Shown: positions 38,083 through 47,302 of the stretch, in pieces
Numbering within the stretch: the stretch's first letter is position 1
How the letters are laid out: every line of letters starts with the position of its first letter
Assembly: GCF_006542375.1 (NCBI RefSeq)
Contig: NZ_CP038143.1
Span: forward strand, 1,054,001-1,118,000
Length of the DNA: 64,000 bases
Direction: 5' to 3'
DNA from: Oecophyllibacter saccharovorans
GTDB lineage: Bacteria; Pseudomonadota; Alphaproteobacteria; Acetobacterales; Acetobacteraceae
The notes under the pieces: generated by a model
Told to the model about the DNA's origin: nothing
The model's database searches: none
The model's input: only the letters and a program-made list of their open reading frames with translations
Made by a program: the position numbers and the translations under genes

Positions 38083-38997
38083 TCAGTAGGGCGCTTGCAG
38101 GGCGTGCGGTGGTGGCGAATGCAGGCGCGGGGCGACAGGGACTGCCAGCGCATCGTCTGAAGAGCCCATCCCGCTGTCAGCCCCGCTCCCGCCGTCAAGA
38201 CCGGCCGTGCTACTGTCAAGGTTACCGCTGCTCTGCCCGTTATAGAGGTTGGGCGTCGGGACGGTGGCCGTGGAGCTGGAGGGAGTAAGGGCGGCAGCGT
38301 CTGAATTCAGGGGCGGCAGCGTCGGGGAATCGAGGTTCTGGCTCTGAACAGTGCCTGAAAGCGGCGCGCCGGTGGCGTCGGTCAGCCAGGAGGCCAGGTT
38401 CTTGCGCACCTGGAATTCCAGCTCCACGTTCATGTCATCCATCAGCGCCTGGTTGAGGACATAGAGATTATGGTCCTGGGTGGTGTCAGGCGCTGCTTCC
38501 GTCCTGTGGGTGACGCGGGCGGTGATCTGTCCATGATGGTGGGTGATCGGGTCATCAAGGGTCAGGGTGACGCTATAGATGCCGGAATAGACGTCGTCGC
38601 CCGGGCCCTGTTGCAGGCTGGCCTGATTGATGGTGAAGGTGCCCTGCCCGTTGCTGCCCGTGGCATGCAGGCGCTGCCGGGCCATGAGCGCCAGGTTCTG
38701 GTCGGGCGGTAGCGGGGGCGCCTTGGCTTCGAGGCTGCCGGGCTGCGCAGGTGCCTGATCATTGATGGCGATATTGGCCACGTTGAGATTGAGCGGCGGT
38801 AGGTAACTGTAATCAGCCTTGGGGAAGATTTCAGGCGGCGTGCTGGAGCAGGCCGTCAGGATCACGAACAGCCCTGACAGGAAAAAACCGGGCAGAAAAG
38901 CGCTTCCCCGCCGGCTGCGTGCGATGAACGCTGGGCCCGGAGGGGTGCTGGGAACTGCGCTGCGGGTGGCAGCTGTGTCAGTCTTTTTCATGCTCAT
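38083..38997 (-). CDS. Hypothetical lipoprotein (304 aa)
   Basis: No family recognised. A long basic N-terminus and hydrophobic segment (FLPGFFLSGLFVILTAC) end in a lipobox with C50. The mature part has LPPLNLNVANIAINDQ, a beta-rich middle (GIYSVTLTLDDPITHHHGQITARVTH) and then a Ser/Thr/Asn/Gly-rich C-terminal half ending in a Pro/His tail. ATG 38997 follows AGGGAGAGAGG; ATG 38991 is an alternative. It overlaps the preceding gene by 20 bases and is probably third in an hslO operon. The conserved middle may carry the function; the tail looks disordered. Confidence 0.75.
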   Translation of the reverse strand: MSMKKTDTAATRSAVPSTPPGPAFIARSRRGSAFLPGFFLSGLFVILTACSSTPPEIFPKADYSYLPPLNLNVANIAINDQAPAQPGSLEAKAPPLPPDQNLALMARQRLHATGSNGQGTFTINQASLQQGPGDDVYSGIYSVTLTLDDPITHHHGQITARVTHRTEAAPDTTQDHNLYVLNQALMDDMNVELEFQVRKNLASWLTDATGAPLSGTVQSQNLDSPTLPPLNSDAAALTPSSSTATVPTPNLYNGQSSGNLDSSTAGLDGGSGADSGMGSSDDALAVPVAPRLHSPPPHALQAPY

Positions 38998-40114
38998 GCC
39001 TCTCTCCCTCATCTTCCACCGCCTCTTTCGGGTGGGGTCCGGCTGAAGCTTCAGCAACGTTCTTGAACCACTCACCCCAATGAGGGGAAGAGGAAAAGTG
39101 TACAGGATTGCTGTTTTGTGCGGAAGAGGCCTCCCGGCGGTCTCCTGACGGAGTGGCGGCTTCGGTTTCGTCCCAGAGGCTGGCTGCATGGCCGACGCCG
39201 AAATCCTCCACCCGCAGTGAAGAGACCTGGGGCAGGCGGTCGCATACTTCAGGATGGGTGACGAGCCAGCTCAGCAGCAGGGGAGCTACCAGGCTGGTCT
39301 GGGGACCTTCGCCGATCAGCAGCGGACCTTTGGGATAATAGAGGAACGGCACGCCGCCATAGGAAGGCCAGAAGAGGTAGAAGACGAGGTCATCGGTCGG
39401 ATCGCAGAAACGCGCCGCCGTCCCTTCCGGCATGTTCATGACGATCTGGGCGTGCAGGGGCAGGCCGGTAAAGGGGGAGGCGGCAATCGCCTCGTCATCG
39501 GTGACAGGGCGGGGAAGCTGGAGCAGGGCGTGCAGGCGGACGGGTGAGAAGGGTTGTTCCGCTCCGTCGCCGTGATTTTCAGCCCCCGATGTGTCATCGG
39601 ACCTGTCGGGTGCCAGAACTTCAGCGGTCGGCGCGATCAGGGTGCCTTCGAGGATCCGCTCCGTCCAGAGGGTCAGCAGCTCCAGCAGCACGAAACGCGG
39701 CAGGGCGGCGAGACGCTGGGCCAGTTCGCGGGTTTCAGGCGCTGGTTGAGCGTCGCTTTCCTGAGGGGCTTTGGGCGTGGCAGCCAGCGTCTGTTCTGTC
39801 AGCGGGCCGAAATAGCGGGCCAGGCGGTCAAGCAGGCGTGTCCGCTGTGCGGCCGGCAGAGCCATGACATGGCTGGCCTGATGCGCGCCGTCCGGGTCAA
39901 CCCACCAGCAGACTTCACGTTCCGTTCCCTTTTCACGCATCACGACAGCGTCGAGCTCGTCTGTGACAGGGTGGCGCGAGACCGTCTGCCAGCCCAGGTA
40001 GAGGCGCGTCAGTGGGCGTCCGTCAACAGACAGGCCGTCCATGCGCCCATCAAGCCGTTCTGCTGGCGGCTGCCGTGCCGGGGTCAGCTCTTCTGCCATG
40101 GGGTCCGCTTTCAT
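38978..40114 (-). CDS. Hypothetical protein (378 aa) after hslO
   Basis: No family recognised. It is soluble and acidic, without a signal peptide. The N-terminal part (RLYLGWQTVSRHPVTDELDAVVMREKG..REVCWWVDP) resembles a small beta domain; the middle has an alpha-helical stretch and LLELLTLWTERIL; a Trp/Tyr/Pro-rich strand follows (LVFYLFWPSYGGVPFLYYPKG). The C-terminal 70 residues are low complexity. Start uncertain between ATG 40114 and 40099. It sits between hslO (34 bases upstream) and the lipoprotein (overlapping), so the three are likely cotranscribed. Confidence 0.7.
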   Translation of the reverse strand: MKADPMAEELTPARQPPAERLDGRMDGLSVDGRPLTRLYLGWQTVSRHPVTDELDAVVMREKGTEREVCWWVDPDGAHQASHVMALPAAQRTRLLDRLARYFGPLTEQTLAATPKAPQESDAQPAPETRELAQRLAALPRFVLLELLTLWTERILEGTLIAPTAEVLAPDRSDDTSGAENHGDGAEQPFSPVRLHALLQLPRPVTDDEAIAASPFTGLPLHAQIVMNMPEGTAARFCDPTDDLVFYLFWPSYGGVPFLYYPKGPLLIGEGPQTSLVAPLLLSWLVTHPEVCDRLPQVSSLRVEDFGVGHAASLWDETEAATPSGDRREASSAQNSNPVHFSSSPHWGEWFKNVAEASAGPHPKEAVEDEGERHEHEKD

Positions 40115-40148
40115 TCTGGCCAATTCGTATTCCTGATTATCACCCTGA

Positions 40149-41177
40149 TTATTGCGCGCCTTCCCCGTTCTGTGCGGCGGCCAGGGCTGAACGGCGGAAA
40201 TGATGATGGGTGTTGCAGAAGTGGCAATCCATCGTGATGATCCCATCCTGGGTCATATGATCCAGGTCATCCGCGCTGAAGTTTCGGAGCACATTGGCGA
40301 GTTTGGCGCGGTTGCAGCGGCAGCCGAAGGAGAGCGGGCGGGCCGGGGCGACGCGGACGTCAAGCGTGCCGAACAGGCGATGGACCAGGGCCGGGCCGGA
40401 AAGGGCGGGATCGAAAATCTCCTTGTCGGTCAGGGTATCGGCAAAAGTGCAGGCGGTCTCCCAGAGGTCCTCGCCCTCACCACTGTCATCGCGTTCACGG
40501 GTAGTGCGGGGCACATCGTCATTCTGTGCTACGCCGCCGTCATTGGCGATGCGCTCAAGCACCAGCGCACCCGCCTGCCAGCCGTTTTCAGCTTCATGGC
40601 AGGCGTAAAGATGAATGGCGCAGGCATGCTGCTCGCTGGTAGCGAAATAATGCTCAGCCATTTCAGCCAGCGTTTTCCCCTTCAGCTCGGCAATGCCCTG
40701 ATGACGATCGGTATCGGGACCCTGGTCCACCGTGAAGGCCAGGTAGCCTTTGCCCAGCAGTTCTGCCGCTGAGGGGGGCAGGGTTTCAGGCGCATTTTCC
40801 GCCATGCGGGCTGTAAAGCGTAGCACGCCTTCGCTGGTGCAGTCGGCCACCAGCAGGGAGACCGGCCCATCCCCCTTGATCTGAAGCGAAAAGGAGCCGT
40901 TGAACTTCAGCGCGGTGGCCATGGCGGCCACCAGGGCAAGGGCCTGCGCTCCCAGAGAAAGCACGGCCGGGGGCAGGGAATGGCGTGAGAGAATCACCTC
41001 GGCCAGCGGGCCCAGGCGCACCAGGCGGCCACGCACCGGCGCGTCGGCCAGATAAAAGGGCAGCACCGCATGGGGCACGACGAGATCCGGCAGGCCGTGC
41101 GGACGACCGGCATCGTCGAGGGGGAGATCGAGATCAGCCAGATCCTGGGAAGAGGCCGGGGAAGAAGAGGCGGTCAT
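40149..41177 (-). CDS. hslO: Redox-regulated holdase chaperone Hsp33
   Basis: 342 residues. The zinc switch is present as C286-x-C288 (FGCRCNR) and C318-x2-C321 (DCHFC); oxidation releases zinc and turns the chaperone on under hypochlorite or peroxide stress. The N-terminal substrate-binding domain is normal. ATG 41177 follows AAGGAC. An acidic insert around residue 230 (TTRERDDSGEGEDLWE) lies in the middle. First gene of a probable three-gene operon with two unknown proteins. Confidence 0.95.
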   Translation of the reverse strand: MTASSSPASSQDLADLDLPLDDAGRPHGLPDLVVPHAVLPFYLADAPVRGRLVRLGPLAEVILSRHSLPPAVLSLGAQALALVAAMATALKFNGSFSLQIKGDGPVSLLVADCTSEGVLRFTARMAENAPETLPPSAAELLGKGYLAFTVDQGPDTDRHQGIAELKGKTLAEMAEHYFATSEQHACAIHLYACHEAENGWQAGALVLERIANDGGVAQNDDVPRTTRERDDSGEGEDLWETACTFADTLTDKEIFDPALSGPALVHRLFGTLDVRVAPARPLSFGCRCNRAKLANVLRNFSADDLDHMTQDGIITMDCHFCNTHHHFRRSALAAAQNGEGAQ

Positions 41178-41331
41178 GGGGCTGTCCTTGAATTCGGTAG
41201 GCTGGGGGGCGGAAAATCAGGGGCGAAACAGCACAGGCCTTTCTTATTCCCGGATTTCTGACTTCACTTAAGCAGATTTAACGTGGGTCGGGCTGCCGGA
41301 TGGGTCAAGGACCGCGTGAAGTTCCGGGATC

Positions 41332-42321
41332 TTACGCGCCTGCATCATGGCCCAGGCACCAGAGCAGCAGCCCTTTCTGGCTGTGAAGGCGGTTTTCCGC
41401 CTCGTCAAAGACGACGGAAGCCGGGCTTTCGAAAACGTCCTGCGTCACTTCCTCGCCCAGATGGGCTGGCAGGCAGTGCATGAAAAGCGCGTCAGGCGCT
41501 GCCTGGGTCATCAGTTCTGCATTGACCTGATAGGGGCGGAAGAGCTGGTGGCGCGTCTGTGCATCCTCATCGCCCATGCTCACCCAGGTGTCGGTAATGA
41601 CGCACTCAGCGCCCTGCACGGCTTCTGCGGGTGAGCGTGTGGTCACGATGTCCGCCCCCTGCGCGCGTGCCCAGTCCACGGCGGCCTCAGAAGGCGCGAA
41701 GCCTTCGGGGGTGGCCAGCCGGAGGCGGAAGCCCAGCAGGGCGGCCGCTTCGATCAGGGAAGTGGCGACATTGTTGCCGTCCCCGATCCAGGCCAGCGTT
41801 CTGCCGGCGATGGGGCCGCGATGTTCCTCGAAGGTCATGACATCAGCGAGAATCTGGATGGGATGGGAGACCGGGGTCAGGCCGTTGATGACCGGAACGC
41901 TGCTCCAGCGCGCCAGTTCCCGCAGGTCGCTGTCCTTGCGGGCGCGCAGCACGATGACATCGAGAAAGCGCGACAGGACGCGCGCGGTGTCAGCGATGCT
42001 TTCCCCCCGTCCCAGCTGCATGTCGGCGGTCGAGAGAACGCTGACCGCCCCGCCCAGCTGTTCCATGCCGACCTCAAAGGAAACGCGGGTCCGGGTGGAA
42101 GGGCAGGCCAGCATGAGGCCGAGCGTGCGGCCAGCCAGCGGCCGGTCGGGGTGGAGCGGGAAACGCCGTCCCTGCTGGAGCGCCTTGACCTGTTTGCCGA
42201 TATCGAGAATCCGGCGCAGCTCTGTGGGTGTCAGGTCGCGGATATCGAGAAAATGCCGCGGTCCGGCAGCCGTGGATGGGTTCAGGGGCGCGGAAGATGC
42301 GGGCTGGGTCATCTGGGTCAT
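41332..42321 (-). CDS. argF: Ornithine carbamoyltransferase
   Basis: Makes citrulline from ornithine and carbamoyl phosphate in arginine synthesis. 329 residues with the carbamoyl-phosphate motif STRTR (75-79), the ornithine loop DTWVSMGDE and HCLPAHLGEEV near the C-terminus. ATG 42321 overlaps the argD stop (ATGA), so the two are coupled in the order argD-argF. The first 20 residues are a Pro/Ser-rich extension. Confidence 0.97.
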   Translation of the reverse strand: MTQMTQPASSAPLNPSTAAGPRHFLDIRDLTPTELRRILDIGKQVKALQQGRRFPLHPDRPLAGRTLGLMLACPSTRTRVSFEVGMEQLGGAVSVLSTADMQLGRGESIADTARVLSRFLDVIVLRARKDSDLRELARWSSVPVINGLTPVSHPIQILADVMTFEEHRGPIAGRTLAWIGDGNNVATSLIEAAALLGFRLRLATPEGFAPSEAAVDWARAQGADIVTTRSPAEAVQGAECVITDTWVSMGDEDAQTRHQLFRPYQVNAELMTQAAPDALFMHCLPAHLGEEVTQDVFESPASVVFDEAENRLHSQKGLLLWCLGHDAGA

Positions 42322-43538
42322 TGAGCGATCCTCGCGTCACGGTGGGACGGAGATGGGGAGGAAGAGGCGGGGATAAGCGTCTTTGCTGCAGCGAGAAGGC
42401 GCGCGCAGGCAAGGCGGCAGTCTTCCTCAGTGACGATCAGCGGGGGCACGAGCCTCAGAACATTGTTGCCCGCAGTGATGGCCAGCAGGCCCTGATCCAT
42501 GACGGCCGGCAGAACCTCGCTCAGCGGCAGGCGGCAGTGCAGGCCGCGCATGAGGCCTGTGCCGCGTACTTCATCGAAAACCTCGGGCGCTTGAGCCACG
42601 ACCTCCTGCAGCATGGCGCCGAAAGCAGCGCCGACCCTGGCAATTCTCTGCAGAGCGCCGGGCTTGAGAAGTTCGTCCATGACCACCAGCCCGGCCGTGC
42701 AGGCCAGGGGATTGCCGCCAAAGGTGGTGCCGTGGGTGCCGGGTGTCAGGTGCCGGGCCAGCGCCTGGCGTGCCAGAACGGCCCCGATGGGGAAGCCGCC
42801 GCCCAGCCCCTTGGCGACCGATACGACGTCAGGCGTGATGCCGGCCTGCTCGAAAGCGAAGAGAGTCCCGGTACGCCCCATGCCGGTCTGGACTTCATCA
42901 ATGCCCAGGTAAAGCCCGTGCGCATCGCAGATTTCGCGCAGGCCCTGCAGAAAAGCCGGGTCAGCTGCCTGGATCCCGCTCTCTCCCTGGATCGGCTCCA
43001 GGAGAATACCGGCCGTTTCAGGCGTGATGGCAGCACGCACGGCCTCCAGATCATTGAACGGCACATGGTCGAACCCCTCTGCAGGGGAACCGAACCCTTC
43101 CAGATAGGCCGGGTTGCCGGTAGCGGAGATCATGGCGAGCGTGCGCCCGTGAAAGGCGCCCTGAAAGCAGAGCACGCGGGTCCGTTCCGGATGGCCGTTC
43201 ATGTACTGGGCGCGGCGGATAAGCTTGACCAGACCCTCATTGGCTTCCGCCCCGGAATTGCAGAACAGCACCGCATCAGCGAAAGACGCCTCGACCAGCC
43301 TGTCAGCCAGGGCTTCCGCCTGGGGAATACGGTAAAGATTGGAAACATGCATGACCCGCCCGGCCTGCTCTGCGATGGCCGCGGTGAGCGCCGGATGCGC
43401 ATGCCCCAGCGAGGAGACGGCGATGCCGGCGCCGAAGTCGAGATATCGTCGCCCGTCCGTGCCGACAAGCCAGGGCCCTTCGCCGTGCTCGAAAGCGAGG
43501 TCTATTCTCTTGTAATTGGGCATCAGACTGGCGCTCAT
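42318..43538 (-). CDS. argD: Acetylornithine aminotransferase
   Basis: Class III PLP aminotransferase of 406 residues converting N-acetylglutamate semialdehyde to N-acetylornithine. The PLP lysine is in VVSVAKGLGGGFPIGA, FCNSGAEANEG binds the cofactor phosphate and GIDEVQTGMGRTG is the family signature. ATG 43538 fits the conserved MPNYKRIDLAFEHGEG beginning a few residues on. It leads argF. Confidence 0.95.
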   Translation of the reverse strand: MSASLMPNYKRIDLAFEHGEGPWLVGTDGRRYLDFGAGIAVSSLGHAHPALTAAIAEQAGRVMHVSNLYRIPQAEALADRLVEASFADAVLFCNSGAEANEGLVKLIRRAQYMNGHPERTRVLCFQGAFHGRTLAMISATGNPAYLEGFGSPAEGFDHVPFNDLEAVRAAITPETAGILLEPIQGESGIQAADPAFLQGLREICDAHGLYLGIDEVQTGMGRTGTLFAFEQAGITPDVVSVAKGLGGGFPIGAVLARQALARHLTPGTHGTTFGGNPLACTAGLVVMDELLKPGALQRIARVGAAFGAMLQEVVAQAPEVFDEVRGTGLMRGLHCRLPLSEVLPAVMDQGLLAITAGNNVLRLVPPLIVTEEDCRLACARLLAAAKTLIPASSSPSPSHRDARIAQ

Positions 43539-43690
43539 GGCGGTCAGTGTTCCTTGTCTTCTGGCTGATGGGGTCTTCTGGCTGACAGGCAGGCCGCAGA
43601 TCAGCAAAGACTGCCTGCTCGGGGCCCGATTCACTGTGGGCAAGGGCGCCAGGAGCGTCAATTCCAATTTTTCCCCGCATCCTGGCGTTT

Positions 43691-45415
43691 TCAGCCAGGA
43701 AGCCGTTCATAGACCAGATCGCGCGCCAGCCAGCAGCCGATCCGAACGCGGCTTCGACCTTTCTCCCGGGTGAAGTGCAGGGTCCAGTCGCCGGGAGCGG
43801 TATGATCAAGCGCCCGCGGGCAGGGAAAGGTCCATAGTCCAGGTGCCAGCCGGTGAAGCCGTTCCATCCGGCCAGTGCCGTTCAAACCGCTGAAACCGCC
43901 ATGCAGCACACCGCCTGCCAGAGTGACGTCAAACGTGGAATCCGTTTCAGGGTTGCGGTAAGTGCCGGCCAGGGCGCGGGCTTCTTCTGCCAGGTCCTGT
44001 CGCTCCGTATCGGAAACCCCCCTCTCTTCCGGCAGCCGGTCGGACAGGCGGTGCAGAAAGGTCACGCGGTTTTCACCGGGGCGGCTCATTTTGAGAAGGT
44101 CCGGTTTTCCTTCAACGTGCTGCACCATCACGCCCAGGCCGCTTGCCTGCGCAGGCGATTGGAGGGTCAGGGTTTCTGGCAGCATCAGGTAACGCAGCTG
44201 CAGACGCGTCTGGCTGTGGGGGTCGGTCGTATCGTGGCTGATGCGCGCTGAAAGCCCTGTGCCTTCTTCCAGCCAGACGCCGGTAAAGGATGCGGCTGAC
44301 GCAAGGGCTTCCTGCGGGTTATGGGAGGATGGAGACGGGGCGGCAGCTGCGGGTGTGAGCGCGGCCCGCGCCAGGGCGGCGGCAGCCTGGTGAGCCGGTG
44401 AGACATGGTTGAAGAGAACTACGACCGAGAGGCGGTGTTGCGGCACATGCAGCCTGTGCGACCGCCATCCGCGCAGCGCCCCGCCATGTCCTGTGACCTG
44501 CAGAGGCCCGTCCGGCCCGTTGAGCGTGCCGCGTTGCAGGCCGAAGCCGTAGGACGCCGCAGCCCCGTCCGCAAAGGTGACAGGTGCGCTGAGGCGTTGG
44601 TAAAGGCTGCCTGCATCATCGCGCGTGGTGTCGATGTGCTTTTCCCAGGCGATCATGTCATCCAGTGAGGCGCCGAGCCCTGCATCGCCCGTCCAGTAGA
44701 TGTTGTTGACGGCAGGACGGGCGCCGCCAAGCCCCATTTCCTCATAACCTTCAGTCCCATCGGGCATGGCGCGCGTCTCGGCGGCCAGAAAAGCCCGTTC
44801 CATGCCGAACGGCGTGAAGAGGTGCTGCTGCAGGAGCTCGCTGAAACTGCGGCCGCTCTCCTGTTCCATCGCATCTGAAAGAAGGCGAAAATTCTGGTTG
44901 ACATAGGAATAGGCAGTGCCGGGAGCAAACTGGAGGGAGCGGGTCCGGGCAATGAGGCGCCAGGCCTCGGCATCACTGAACGCCCCTTCAATGGCAGCGC
45001 CTTCCAGCATGGCCATGGCCCAGTAGTCCCGCAGGCCCGACTGGTTGTGGGCTAGGTGCAGCGCGCTGGGGCGCAGATCTGCAGGCAGCTCAGGCAAGCG
45101 ACGGGCGATAAAGGGGACCAGGGTGCGGTTCAGGTGTTCAGGGTCGCGGTAACGGGCCAGTAAGGTGGCGCAGGTGAACTGCTTGGTGATCGAGCAGAGC
45201 CGGAAGAGCGAGCCAGGCGTGAAGGGCAGGTGCCGCTCCAGCGAGGCATAACCCCAGGCATGCCGCACGAGGGTCTCCCCGTCCCGGATCACGGCCACCG
45301 CGCCGCCAGGGCCCGGATAAAGATCAGGCAGATCGGCCAAGAGGCGTTCAAGCGAGGTATTGATGCGGGAGGGAGCAGGAGCACCGGGGCTCGGTGAAGA
45401 CGGGGCGGTGGGCAT
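43691..45415 (-). CDS. dap: D-aminopeptidase, serine beta-lactamase fold
   Basis: 574 residues. The catalytic domain has S75-I-T-K78 (nucleophile and base), YVN in AYSYVNQNF and the GHGG motif in the third position, as in D-aminopeptidase of Ochrobactrum (EC 3.4.11.19). The two C-terminal beta-barrel domains of that enzyme are recognisable (WTLHFTREKGRSRVRIGCWLARDLVYERLPG is the end of the last). It releases N-terminal D-residues from peptides, presumably from peptidoglycan or food. No signal peptide, so cytoplasmic. The name rests on family resemblance; other penicillin-binding-like esterases are possible. Confidence 0.85.
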   Translation of the reverse strand: MPTAPSSPSPGAPAPSRINTSLERLLADLPDLYPGPGGAVAVIRDGETLVRHAWGYASLERHLPFTPGSLFRLCSITKQFTCATLLARYRDPEHLNRTLVPFIARRLPELPADLRPSALHLAHNQSGLRDYWAMAMLEGAAIEGAFSDAEAWRLIARTRSLQFAPGTAYSYVNQNFRLLSDAMEQESGRSFSELLQQHLFTPFGMERAFLAAETRAMPDGTEGYEEMGLGGARPAVNNIYWTGDAGLGASLDDMIAWEKHIDTTRDDAGSLYQRLSAPVTFADGAAASYGFGLQRGTLNGPDGPLQVTGHGGALRGWRSHRLHVPQHRLSVVVLFNHVSPAHQAAAALARAALTPAAAAPSPSSHNPQEALASAASFTGVWLEEGTGLSARISHDTTDPHSQTRLQLRYLMLPETLTLQSPAQASGLGVMVQHVEGKPDLLKMSRPGENRVTFLHRLSDRLPEERGVSDTERQDLAEEARALAGTYRNPETDSTFDVTLAGGVLHGGFSGLNGTGRMERLHRLAPGLWTFPCPRALDHTAPGDWTLHFTREKGRSRVRIGCWLARDLVYERLPG

Positions 45416-45494
45416 GCGCGCGCTTTCGGAACGGGGGAAGGGCGGTTAGAATGAAGTCAAAGCAGGCTCGGGCGGGGCACACAAGCGGCCTCAT

Positions 45495-45541
45495 GAAATC
45501 AAACCTGCGAAATCAAGGTCTGCGGGAAAACAAGGCCTGCC
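45495..45541 (+). repeat. Three imperfect tandem repeats before the pirin gene
   Basis: GAAATCAAACCTGC (45495-45508), GAAATCAAGGTCTGCG (45509-45524) and GGAAAACAAGGCCTGCC (45525-45541) follow each other directly in the 148-base gap between dap and the pirin gene. Confidence 0.7.
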
Positions 45542-45563
45542 GGTGAGTGAAGGGAAGACAGAG

Positions 45564-46526
45564 ATGGCCGGGAATGAGAAGGCAGAGCAGTTGAAGAAAG
45601 CGCCGAAAAAGGTTCAGGGCGTCTATCCGCCCAGCCCGCCGCACTGGGTCGGTGACGGTTTCCCGGTGCAGAGCCTGTTCACTTACCGGGACCTGGGCAA
45701 GGTCCTTAATCCGTTCATTCTGCTTGACCATGCCGGCCCTGCCGCTTTCCCGCCTGCGCCTGAGCGGATGGAGACGCCCAGAGGCGTGGGCACTCACCCC
45801 CATCGCGGGTTTGAGACGGTGACAATCGTGTTCGGCGGGCAGGTGGCTCATGGCGACTCAGCCGGTAACAGCGGCAAAATCGGTCCTGGAGACGTGCAGT
45901 GGATGACAGCTGGGCGGGGTGTGCTGCACCAGGAATTCCACGCGCCCGAGTTTACGCGTGACGGCGGGGTGTTCGATGTCGCGCAGCTGTGGATCAACCT
46001 GCCGGCGCGCGACAAGATGACAGCGCCTGCCTACCAGCCTCTTGCAGCTGCTGACATGCAGGCAGTGGCCCTGACCGATCCTGAGAGCGTTTCCGCAGAG
46101 ACGGTGGGAAGCCTGCGGGTCATTGCCGGGCATTTCAGTGCGGAAGGGGCTGAAGGGGAGGGTGGAGAGGTTACGGTTACCGGCCCGGCCCGCAGCTTCA
46201 CGCCGCTGAATGTATGGGATGTCATCCTTGCTGAGGGCAAAAGTTCTGTGTTGGCCTGTCCGGAAGGCTGGGTGACGGCCCTGGCGGTCATGGGCGGCGC
46301 TCTGGTGGTGGAAGGGGTGCGGGGCGAGACCAACCACACGGTCGTGCTTTCACGCCAAGGCACGCGCTTTCGGATCGAAGCACCGGAAGGGGCGCATTTC
46401 CTCGTCCTGACGGCTCAGCCGCTTGAGGAGCCGCTTGCAGGCGAAGGCCCGTTCGTGATGAATGAGCGCCAGGAGCTGCACCAGGCCTTCGAGGACCTGC
46501 GACGCGGTCATTTCGGCACTTTTTAA
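45564..46526 (+). CDS. Pirin family protein
   Basis: Bicupin of 320 residues. The iron-binding HPHRGFETVT (His-His pair), HGDSAGNSGKIGPGDVQWMTAGRGVLHQEF and the closing C-terminal cupin are standard pirin features. Bacterial pirins act as quercetinases or as regulators of central metabolism; which applies here is unknown. ATG 45564 is preceded by GAAGGGAAG; GTG 45543 would add seven residues. Divergent from dap. Confidence 0.94.
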   Translation: MAGNEKAEQLKKAPKKVQGVYPPSPPHWVGDGFPVQSLFTYRDLGKVLNPFILLDHAGPAAFPPAPERMETPRGVGTHPHRGFETVTIVFGGQVAHGDSAGNSGKIGPGDVQWMTAGRGVLHQEFHAPEFTRDGGVFDVAQLWINLPARDKMTAPAYQPLAAADMQAVALTDPESVSAETVGSLRVIAGHFSAEGAEGEGGEVTVTGPARSFTPLNVWDVILAEGKSSVLACPEGWVTALAVMGGALVVEGVRGETNHTVVLSRQGTRFRIEAPEGAHFLVLTAQPLEEPLAGEGPFVMNERQELHQAFEDLRRGHFGTF

Positions 46527-46590
46527 ACTTTAAAGCCCCCCGGTGGCGGATCATGCACAGATTTCAGCAGGTTTCATAAGGTCGGGACGC

Positions 46591-47208
46591 ATGGTGGAAG
46601 AAAAAGCGCCCGCAGCAGTGCCCACGCCCCCGACGGCAGCCAGCCTGCGAGAAGCGGCCCTGGCGCATCTGGCGCGTTTTGCCACCACGCGGCGCAATCT
46701 CGAGCAGGTGCTGAGCCGCCGGGTGCGGCGCTGGGGCCTGCGGGCGCAGAAGGCCGGTATGGCGCCTGAGGAAATCCGCCAGGTGGAAGGGGTATTGCTT
46801 GGGGAAATCCCTGAAATTGCTGCGGGCATGGAGGCGCTTGGCGCGGTTGATGACGCGCAGTTCGCGCGGTCGCGGGCCCGCAGCCTGACGCGTTCGGGTC
46901 GTTCCAGGCGGGCGGTGACAGCGCATCTGGTGGTCAAGGGCGTTGATGGGGAAACAGCGCAGGAAGCTCTGGAAGCTTCGCTCGGGGCTGGTGAAGAAGC
47001 GCAGCAGGCGGAACTGGCCGCGGCTCTCGTTCTGGCCCGCAAACGGGGATTCGGCGCTTTCCGCCGTCCTGACCGCCCGGAACGTGACCCCATGAAGGTG
47101 CTGGCGGTCTTTGCCCGCAACGGTTTCAGCCAGGGGACGGCCGCCCAGGCCCTGGCCATGGAACGTGACGAGGCTGAGGACCTGATCCTGCGTTTCCGTT
47201 CAGCGTGA
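46591..47208 (+). CDS. recX: Regulatory protein RecX
   Basis: About 205 residues, alpha-helical and highly basic, controlling RecA filament growth. Three-helix repeats typical of RecX are visible: ALAHLARFATTRRNLEQVLSRRV, DDAQFARSRARSLTRSGRSRRAVTAHLVVKGV, and VLAVFARNGFSQGTAAQAL. ATG 46591 has AAGG eight bases before it; GTG 46543 is an alternative. recA is not adjacent. Confidence 0.88.
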   Translation: MVEEKAPAAVPTPPTAASLREAALAHLARFATTRRNLEQVLSRRVRRWGLRAQKAGMAPEEIRQVEGVLLGEIPEIAAGMEALGAVDDAQFARSRARSLTRSGRSRRAVTAHLVVKGVDGETAQEALEASLGAGEEAQQAELAAALVLARKRGFGAFRRPDRPERDPMKVLAVFARNGFSQGTAAQALAMERDEAEDLILRFRSA

Positions 47209-47302
47209 GAAGGGGGAGCAGGTGAAAACCCTGTTTTTCTGAACGCTTCATGAAACGCTTTATGAATTGCCGTCTTTTGTGAAACGGTTGTAAGAAAAAC
47301 TC

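Noticed and set aside
42228..43568. Open frame of 446 codons on the plus strand
   Set aside because: Antisense to argD and argF, which have full motifs; no homology.
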